48,022 nt of DNA from an uncultured Muribaculum sp. (lineage in GTDB: Bacteria; Bacteroidota; Bacteroidia; Bacteroidales; Muribaculaceae): NCBI RefSeq assembly GCF_910583865.1, contig NZ_CAJTYX010000022.1, forward strand, positions 1-48,022. The letters run 5' to 3'. This document shows positions 42,685 through 48,022 of this stretch, one piece after another (position 1 is the first letter of the stretch; each line of letters opens with the position of its first letter). The notes beneath the pieces are model-generated. The model was not told the DNA's origin, searched no databases, and saw only the letters and a program-made list of their open reading frames with translations. Both the position numbers and the translations under genes were made by a program.

Positions 42685-44165
42685 AACTGCATGACGGCTC
42701 TGACAGGGCCTCTTATATATTGCTCGTGGCGCTCGCCATCATCTTCGTGATATCGCTTCTTCCGCTCAATCGTCTGACGGGAGGAGCATTGCGCGATTTC
42801 TCGCTTTTCGATGACATTGTTGCCGAACGTTATCGTGTACCGACAGAAGAGATAGAGACCGACGAGGCGCCTGTCGACAGCGCTCTGACGGCCATGCAGC
42901 GTGAACTTGAGGAGGAAGAGGCGACAGTACGCAGGAGTGTGGCGAATGATACCACGGCTCTTGTCTCTGCCTCCGCTGCATTTTCCGACAGTGCTGTCGC
43001 TGAAGAGGTGGCCTCACGCGAGATTCCCGCTCCGATCGATCCTATGCGCGACGGGTATGTGGCAATTGAGGATTATACTGCCGGCGGAAGCGGCATGGTG
43101 CGTTTGCGTGCGGCTTTCTCGCAAAGCCGGAGCAGATGTGTAAGGCTGGCTTTCGTGGGCGATTCCTATATCGAGGGTGACATATTCACGCAGGATGTGC
43201 GTTCGCTCCTTCAGACGAGTTTCGGCGGTAGCGGCGTGGGCTATGTCAACATGTACAGCGAGTTTCCCGGATTCCGCCGCTCCGTGCGGCAGAGCGGCGG
43301 AGGATGGTCGGTAAGCGTTGCCGGACACAAGGGGTTCAAGCGTTCATATGCGTGGCTCAGCGAGCAGTATTCCACACCGAAAAGCGGGGAGACGGCTACC
43401 GCCCGTTATGCCGGAACGGAAAAGGTAGCGCATGCCGCCACGTGGTCGCGCTCCGTTCTCGCTTTCTGGGCGCCTGAAGGGGGAAGCGTGAAAGTGCGTT
43501 CCAACGGTGGCCGGTGGGACGTGCACGACGTGGCGCCGGGCGAAGGTATTTCCACCGTCACCGTCGACAGCGCTTCGACCAAATCGTTCGAGGTGGGCAT
43601 CCCCTCCGGCATGGGTATTACCGCCCTTGGTGTGTGGCTCGACGCTCATACCGGTGTTGCTGTCGACTGTATGTCGTCGCGCGGGTTCTCAGGTGTGACG
43701 CTTCGCGATGTGTCGCCACAGGTATGCCGTCAGCTGACCGATGCCGGACTCGGCTACGACCTTATCGTGCTTGAATTCGGCATCAATGCCATGTCGGCCT
43801 CACAGACCGATTATACCTCTTATGGCAAGCTGATGACCAAGGTCGTTGACCACATACACCAATGCTATCCGGATGCCGTCGTCATGCTGATGGGCATAGG
43901 CGACAGAGGGCAGAAACGCGGGGCCGACGTGAGGTCGATGCCTGCGGCCGTTGCGATGATTGCTGCCCAGCGCGATGTGGCCAGAAACACGGGATGTCTC
44001 TTCTGGGATACACGTCAGGCTATGGGTGGCGACGGGGCAATAGTGGCCTGGGCGAATGCTTCGCCTCCGCGTGCCAACAAGGACTACATACACCTCAACC
44101 ATCACGGCGGTTCGGTACTTGCCGCAGAGTTTGTAAAATCGCTCAGACATGCACTTGAAGATTAA
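42681..44165 (+). CDS. Membrane-anchored SGNH/GDSL hydrolase-fold protein
   Basis: The protein is 494 aa from the ATG at 42681, which overlaps the menF stop (ATGA); an upstream TTG at 42657 is less likely. An N-terminal membrane segment (about 11-30) anchors it with the rest in the periplasm. A variable acidic/Ala-rich linker (about 50-115) leads to the SGNH domain: block I FVGDSYIEGD with S162, a Gly block LEFGINAM and block V DYIHLNHHGG near the C-terminus. Such proteins often act as the periplasmic O-acetyl transferase or esterase partner of MBOAT acyltransferases (compare AlgX/AlgJ, PatB). It is the first of two SGNH proteins before an MBOAT gene. Confidence 0.82.
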   Translation: MKLHDGSDRASYILLVALAIIFVISLLPLNRLTGGALRDFSLFDDIVAERYRVPTEEIETDEAPVDSALTAMQRELEEEEATVRRSVANDTTALVSASAAFSDSAVAEEVASREIPAPIDPMRDGYVAIEDYTAGGSGMVRLRAAFSQSRSRCVRLAFVGDSYIEGDIFTQDVRSLLQTSFGGSGVGYVNMYSEFPGFRRSVRQSGGGWSVSVAGHKGFKRSYAWLSEQYSTPKSGETATARYAGTEKVAHAATWSRSVLAFWAPEGGSVKVRSNGGRWDVHDVAPGEGISTVTVDSASTKSFEVGIPSGMGITALGVWLDAHTGVAVDCMSSRGFSGVTLRDVSPQVCRQLTDAGLGYDLIVLEFGINAMSASQTDYTSYGKLMTKVVDHIHQCYPDAVVMLMGIGDRGQKRGADVRSMPAAVAMIAAQRDVARNTGCLFWDTRQAMGGDGAIVAWANASPPRANKDYIHLNHHGGSVLAAEFVKSLRHALED

Positions 44166-45471
44166 ATATATAATAGCCTCCTTACTTATATGGACAGTGC
44201 CTTTGCAGGTACTGGCTGACCATGATACCGTCGTTTCCCCCGACGGGGAAGAGTCCGACATACGGATAAATCCTCAGGTTGACTACACCTCGGCCCCCGA
44301 ACCGGAGGAACGGATAGAGATTCCGCGTTTTATAAACCGGAACGCTAATCATATACGCATGAACAGGGCCGACTGGGGTGGCTTGTCGGAAAATCTCGCG
44401 CATGCCGATTCGTCGCGTGTGAGCATCGTTCATGTAGGTGACTCGCATCTTCAGGCCGATATGGCTACGGCGGTTGCGCGCCGGCGGCTGCAGTCGGACT
44501 ACGGCGACGCGGGGCGCGGACTCGTCGCTCCACTGAAGATGGCGGCCACGAACGAGCCTCGCGACTACGCTTTCAAAGGGGTGGACGGCGTGTGGGTGTC
44601 ATCCAAGCTGATGAAACGTCCATGGACAGTAAAGATGGGATTTACCGGTGTGTCTACAGTTCCGATGTCGGGTAAAGGGACTCTGGAGGTGTCCACATTG
44701 TCGCGTACAGGCAACCCTCAGACGTTCGACATAGTGCGCATGTTCCATAGCGCGCAGCCCGAGGTGGCTGCTGCGGTTCCTTATGCAGTTTCCGGAGTGC
44801 GAAACGATTCGCTTGTATCGGTAATAACTTTGCCTGAACCGTTATCCACAATCGGACTTGACGTGTCGTTACCCTCCGACGAGGCTATCTACGGCATGTC
44901 GCTTGAACGCTCTCGTCCCGGTGGGTTGCTCTATCATGTGGTGGGCAATAACGGCGCCACCTACACGAGCTATAACGGCATAGATGGTTTCGCATCAGGC
45001 GTTGCATTGCTTAATCCCGATCTTATCATTCTTAGTCTTGGCGCGAACGAAGCGTTCAGCCGCATGACCTCCGACGAGATGTACAGCTCGATAGGGGTGA
45101 TGGTTGACAGGCTTAGGAAGGAGTGTCCCGACGCCGGGATTCTGCTGACGACTCCTATGGAATGCCTGCGTTCCACAGTGACGCGTCGCCGCAAGGGGCG
45201 TCGCCGTCGTGTGCGTTCCTATGCTGTCAATCCGAGAGTGTCGGCCATGCGTGATGTAATTTTGCGCTACGGCCGCGACCACGGCATAGCCACCTATGAT
45301 TTTTACGAGGTGGCCGGTGGGGCAGGTGCGTCCGCTAAATGGATTTCGGCAGGGATGATGGCCCGTGACAGGATACATAATTCTGCCAAAGGCTACGGCG
45401 TGCAGGGCGAACTGCTCTATGAGGCCTTGAAGGATGCTTTTTCAAATCATGATTTATCGGACAAGAAATGA
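44149..45471 (+). CDS. Secreted SGNH/GDSL hydrolase-fold protein
   Basis: The 440-aa protein has a signal peptide or uncleaved anchor (about 4-23, IKYIIASLLIWTVPLQVLA). SGNH motifs: block I HVGDSHLQAD with S99, block III ILSLGANEAF and block V ARDRIHNSAKGY supplying the His. Around residues 345-352 a strongly basic stretch (RRRKGRRRR) is unusual. The gene overlaps the preceding SGNH gene by 17 bp and the MBOAT gene by 4 bp. The two SGNH proteins are clear but distant relatives. A role in surface-glycan O-acylation or deacylation with the MBOAT protein is inferred from the arrangement. Confidence 0.82.
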   Translation: MHLKIKYIIASLLIWTVPLQVLADHDTVVSPDGEESDIRINPQVDYTSAPEPEERIEIPRFINRNANHIRMNRADWGGLSENLAHADSSRVSIVHVGDSHLQADMATAVARRRLQSDYGDAGRGLVAPLKMAATNEPRDYAFKGVDGVWVSSKLMKRPWTVKMGFTGVSTVPMSGKGTLEVSTLSRTGNPQTFDIVRMFHSAQPEVAAAVPYAVSGVRNDSLVSVITLPEPLSTIGLDVSLPSDEAIYGMSLERSRPGGLLYHVVGNNGATYTSYNGIDGFASGVALLNPDLIILSLGANEAFSRMTSDEMYSSIGVMVDRLRKECPDAGILLTTPMECLRSTVTRRRKGRRRRVRSYAVNPRVSAMRDVILRYGRDHGIATYDFYEVAGGAGASAKWISAGMMARDRIHNSAKGYGVQGELLYEALKDAFSNHDLSDKK

Positions 45472-47006
45472 TGCCCATGCTTGAGATAGTGACCCCGTTT
45501 CACCGTCTATGGGAGACGGTCACGTCGTGGATTGATGCCGAACGGCTGCGTGCGGTGATGCTTTTTGATCCGACCAGTCCGTTGCTTTTCAATACCGGAC
45601 TGTTTTTGCTGCTCATAGTGGCTTTCTTCATGTTCTATCGCCTGTTGAGCCGGTGGTCGGGAGCAAGGATGGTGTGCCTGATATTGTTCTCGTTGTATTT
45701 CTATTATAAGTCGAGTGCGGAATGCTGTTTCATATTGCTCGGGGTGTGCATCTCCGACTATTTGCTCGGGCTGTGGCTCGGAAATGTGCGTAACGACTTG
45801 TTGCGGCGCGGTATAGTGGCGTTGAATGTGGTGATGAATGTGGGCATGCTTGTCTATTTCAAGTATCTCAATCTTATTTTCGCCACATTTGCCTCGATAG
45901 GTAATACCGGGTTTGACGCTCTCGATATAATTCTTCCGGCGGGCATATCTTTCTTCACATTCCGGTCGATAAGCTATATCGTCGACATCTATCGCGGCAC
46001 GTTGAGACCTGCTACAAATCTGCTCGACTATATATTCTTCCTTACGTTTTTTCCGCCGTTGCTGGCAGGGCCTGTGGTCAGGGCTGCCGACATGCTGCCG
46101 CAGATACGCCGTCGTCCGGTGGCTACCCATGCCATGGTCGGCGCCGGCTTGTTTCTTATCATGGCCGGTCTGATAAAGAAAGTGATTGTGGCTGATTATA
46201 TTAGCGGTAATTTCGTGGATCGCGTGTTTGACAATCCGGCTATGTTCACCGGTCTGGAAAACCTTATGGCGGTCTACGGCTTCACGCTTCAGCTATATTG
46301 TGATTTTTCCGGATATTCCGACATGGCTATCGGGCTTGCCCTGCTGCTGGGATTTTCGTTCAAGGATAATTTCAATGCACCGTTCAAGTCGCAGAGCCCC
46401 ACGGAATGGTGGCGGCGCTGGCATATATCCCTGTCGACATGGCTTCGTGACTATCTCTACATACCTATGGGCGGCAGCCGCTGCTCTACGCGCAGGGCTT
46501 ATGCCAACCAGTTCAATACCATGTTGTTGGGTGGGCTGTGGCATGGTGCGTCGTGGATGTATATCATATGGGGTGCATGGAACGGTCTGCTCTTGGTGCT
46601 GCACAAAGCGTTGCGGAAGGCTTTTCCAGCCGCCCCGGGCGTGAGACGCGATCAATGGTGGCGACGTGTGGCCAACATATTCCTGACGTTCAATCTCATG
46701 GCCCTCGGGTTCATGTTTTTCAGAGCACGTTCCATGGAGCATGTCGGGCAGATGGTGGGTCAGATTTTCACCAATTTCCATGCGTCGGTGGCTCCTCAGC
46801 TTGTCGAGGGTTATTTGGCTGTGGTGCTGGTGATGGTCGCCGGCTATCTCATGCACTTCGCTCCGCGTAGCTGGTCCGACAAGCTGCGTGATCGCTACAG
46901 CGCCCTCACTCCGGTTTGGCAGGCTGTGATTCTTGCCCTCGTCGTTCTGGTCATCATACAGGTACGATCATCCCGCATAGTCCCGTTCATATACCTGCAA
47001 TACTGA
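45468..47006 (+). CDS. MBOAT-family membrane-bound O-acyltransferase (AlgI/DltB/PatA-like)
   Basis: The 512-aa polytopic membrane protein has about 11 hydrophobic segments. Diagnostic MBOAT blocks: LPAGISFFTFRSISYIVDIYRG (about 156-177), CDFSGYSDMAIG (278-289), SPTEWWRRWHISLSTWLRDY (310-329) with H319, and GGLWHGASW (355-363) with the catalytic H359. AlgI-type members pass an acetyl group from a cytosolic donor across the membrane to periplasmic SGNH partners that modify polysaccharide or peptidoglycan. Two SGNH genes directly upstream, joined by overlapping codons, complete that module. The substrate is unknown. Confidence 0.93.
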   Translation: MMPMLEIVTPFHRLWETVTSWIDAERLRAVMLFDPTSPLLFNTGLFLLLIVAFFMFYRLLSRWSGARMVCLILFSLYFYYKSSAECCFILLGVCISDYLLGLWLGNVRNDLLRRGIVALNVVMNVGMLVYFKYLNLIFATFASIGNTGFDALDIILPAGISFFTFRSISYIVDIYRGTLRPATNLLDYIFFLTFFPPLLAGPVVRAADMLPQIRRRPVATHAMVGAGLFLIMAGLIKKVIVADYISGNFVDRVFDNPAMFTGLENLMAVYGFTLQLYCDFSGYSDMAIGLALLLGFSFKDNFNAPFKSQSPTEWWRRWHISLSTWLRDYLYIPMGGSRCSTRRAYANQFNTMLLGGLWHGASWMYIIWGAWNGLLLVLHKALRKAFPAAPGVRRDQWWRRVANIFLTFNLMALGFMFFRARSMEHVGQMVGQIFTNFHASVAPQLVEGYLAVVLVMVAGYLMHFAPRSWSDKLRDRYSALTPVWQAVILALVVLVIIQVRSSRIVPFIYLQY

Positions 47007-47026
47007 TAATCTGCAATACTGATAAT
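46995..47026 (+). repeat. Exact 16-bp tandem duplication at the 3' end of the MBOAT gene
   Basis: CTGCAATACTGATAAT occurs at 46995-47010 and again at 47011-47026. The first copy contains the last codons and stop (CTG CAA TAC TGA). It may be a replication slippage event. Confidence 0.85.
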
Positions 47027-47090
47027 ATTGTACATAGATGACCCCAAAGCCGCACCTCCTGTGGCTTCGTATTCAATTTTCTTGCAGTCT

Positions 47091-47123
47091 GTTGAGATAC
47101 TTTTGCAAAAATGTTTAACTTTG
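47091..47123 (+). promoter_or_regulatory. Promoter of the structured leader and small lipoprotein
   Basis: GTTG (47091-47094), 21 nt, then TAACTTTG (47116-47123), an exact -7 element. The predicted start near 47130 leaves about 310 nt before the lipoprotein ATG at 47442. Confidence 0.6.
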
Positions 47124-47162
47124 TAGCCGGAACATAGAGTCGAAGAGTCGGCTTCTACATCT

Positions 47163-47381
47163 GAAAAGGTGTTATTTGAATTATCTTATTTTAGTAAATT
47201 CTCGCAAAATTCGCTAATAGACAGAAAGATAATGATAATAGCACCTACATCGTTTGCGTATACTTACCCCTTTTGGGTATCTATATAGCTTCTCGGTGTG
47301 GGTTTGCTGTATATCTTCTGTCTAAGGCAATGCGAGAAGCCTACTAAAAGAGATATGCAGAGTACAATCCCACACCTTTTC
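47163..47381 (+). promoter_or_regulatory. Long inverted-repeat leader with two alternative folds
   Basis: Fold A is a rod: 10 bp (47163-47172 with 47372-47381), 8 bp (47189-47196 with 47342-47349), 8 bp (47199-47206 with 47331-47338) and 14 nt of near-perfect pairing (47218-47231 with 47312-47324). Fold B uses the same right-hand segments differently: GCTTCTCG (47288-47295) with 47333-47340, or GGTGTGGG (47295-47302) with 47369-47376 enclosing a 10-bp stem (47307-47316 with 47351-47360) and followed by TTTT. A and B exclude each other. It lies downstream of a promoter and upstream of a small lipoprotein gene in a 435-base gene-free stretch. It could be a riboswitch-like leader, a separate ncRNA or a decayed palindromic element. 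Confidence 0.55.
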
Positions 47382-47441
47382 TGTATAACTTCGTAACGGT
47401 TTCATCGGGATTGTGAAACACATAAAGACTTGTTTTAATAT

Positions 47442-47903
47442 ATGAAACACAAACTTTTACATCTACAGTCGTTAGTTTCTGTAGCTCTGTGTGTCATCAT
47501 GTCGATGGTTTTTGTCGGGTGTGGTGATGATGACGATGAACCAAATGGAACTGATTTGGCTGAAATCGTAGTAGGAACCTGGGCCCAGGATGGTGATAAC
47601 GATATTCTTACCGTTAACGCCAATGGAAGCGGAGTGGGATATGATAATCCTACTGCTTATCAGAATAATCAGGTTGGCTACTCGTTCAATTGGTCTTATG
47701 GAGAGGGTTGGGTCAATATTACTTTTGATATTGACGGTGAATTGCAGCTTGAGAGAATGAGGGCAAAATCCGTATCTCAAAATATAATTGTATGGCAACG
47801 CTATGCAATCCCCACAGAGGACTACGATCCATCGGAGGATGAATGGGACGGTCACGATTCATTTGGGTACTATGACCTTTGGACCTGGGAGCGTTACAAA
47901 TAA
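47442..47903 (+). CDS. Small lipoprotein, lipocalin-like
   Basis: The 153-aa protein has a lipoprotein signal with lipid Cys at 27 (MSMVFVGC), followed by the acidic run GDDDDEP that favours surface export in Bacteroidetes. The mature part begins IVVGTWAQDGDNDILTVNA, the GxW and strand pattern seen in the lipocalin-like/DUF5004-type small lipoproteins; the rest is beta-rich and acidic. No catalytic residues are evident and the function is unknown. It is AT-richer than the neighbouring genes, as is its leader. It has its own promoter and terminator. Confidence 0.75.
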   Translation: MKHKLLHLQSLVSVALCVIMSMVFVGCGDDDDEPNGTDLAEIVVGTWAQDGDNDILTVNANGSGVGYDNPTAYQNNQVGYSFNWSYGEGWVNITFDIDGELQLERMRAKSVSQNIIVWQRYAIPTEDYDPSEDEWDGHDSFGYYDLWTWERYK

Positions 47904-47922
47904 CCTTTTCGAATAACATAAT

Positions 47923-47966
47923 CAATAGGGGTGATGCGTCAGATTTTTGATACATCGCCCCTATTG
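47923..47966 (+). terminator. Terminator after the small lipoprotein gene
   Basis: A 14-bp stem with one G-U pair (47923-47936 with 47953-47966) is followed by TTTC. A second pairing overlaps it: GATGCGTCAG (47933-47942) is perfectly complementary to CTGACGCATC (47975-47984), which is followed by TTAATTTT, so two alternative hairpins share one arm. Confidence 0.65.
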
Positions 47967-48022
47967 TTTCACGGCTGACGCATCTTAATTTTATACAACA
48001 TCAAAACTTTTTAAAGCATAGA

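Noticed and set aside
47163..47381. Invertible promoter (inverton) flanked by inverted repeats
   Set aside because: The arms are imperfect and broken into blocks, unlike the exact short repeats of invertible promoters, and no recombinase is nearby; an RNA structure explains the competing pairings better.

Overview
The window looks like a chromosomal segment of a gut Bacteroidales bacterium, most plausibly family Muribaculaceae (inference: moderate GC, SusC/SusD pair, Ddh-type lysine pathway, and promoters of the Bacteroidetes form TTTG-N20-TAnnTTTG rather than the E. coli form). I see no phage, transposase, CRISPR array or rRNA. A truncated initiator tRNA lies at the left edge.

Region by region. 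(1) 1-4021: initiator tRNA, a small outer-membrane barrel protein, and two adjacent paralogous sodium-dependent (NSS/SNF) transporters. (2) 4049-25551: a large glycan locus best read as N-glycan degradation. A minus-strand operon encodes a GH20 hexosaminidase, NagB and a PIG-L-type deacetylase-like protein. Divergent from it run an MFS transporter, a GH130 phosphorylase and a GH92 mannosidase. Then come SusC, SusD, a GH18 protein with an intact DGxDxDxE motif, and two surface glycan-binding-type lipoproteins, followed by a DUF1573 protein and a GH3 enzyme. The logic would be: GH18 releases the glycan at the surface, SusC/D import it, GH92 trims alpha-mannose, GH20 removes GlcNAc, GH130 phosphorolyses Man-beta-1,4-GlcNAc, and NagB sends glucosamine-6-P to glycolysis. 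No dedicated regulator is present. (3) 25552-26397: an 846-base gene-free stretch with a 9-bp tandem repeat, a 333-bp MITE-like element with perfect 33-bp inverted ends, and a candidate structured small RNA with its own consensus promoter and terminator.

(4) 26398-29369: bioA and a long-chain acyl-CoA ligase. (5) 29529-34348: a tightly packed operon of mtaB, a lipid A-type acyltransferase, a family 2 glycosyltransferase, an endonuclease I-like protein that appears to have lost its catalytic residues, and a small lipoprotein. (6) 34365-39120: housekeeping genes lgt, ddh, ackA, pta and bcp, with a duplicated promoter segment between bcp and pta. (7) 39311-47006: ftsY, rimO, a menF-like isochorismate synthase, two SGNH hydrolase-fold proteins and an MBOAT acyltransferase. 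From rimO to the MBOAT gene every junction overlaps, and the last three genes look like a cell-surface O-acylation module. (8) 47007-48022: a promoter, a 219-nt inverted-repeat leader that can fold in two mutually exclusive ways, and a small lipoprotein.

The most interesting unexplained items are the two structured RNA regions (26111-26287 and 47163-47381), the SGNH-SGNH-MBOAT module, the separate PIG-L protein beside NagB, and the degenerate nuclease-like protein.
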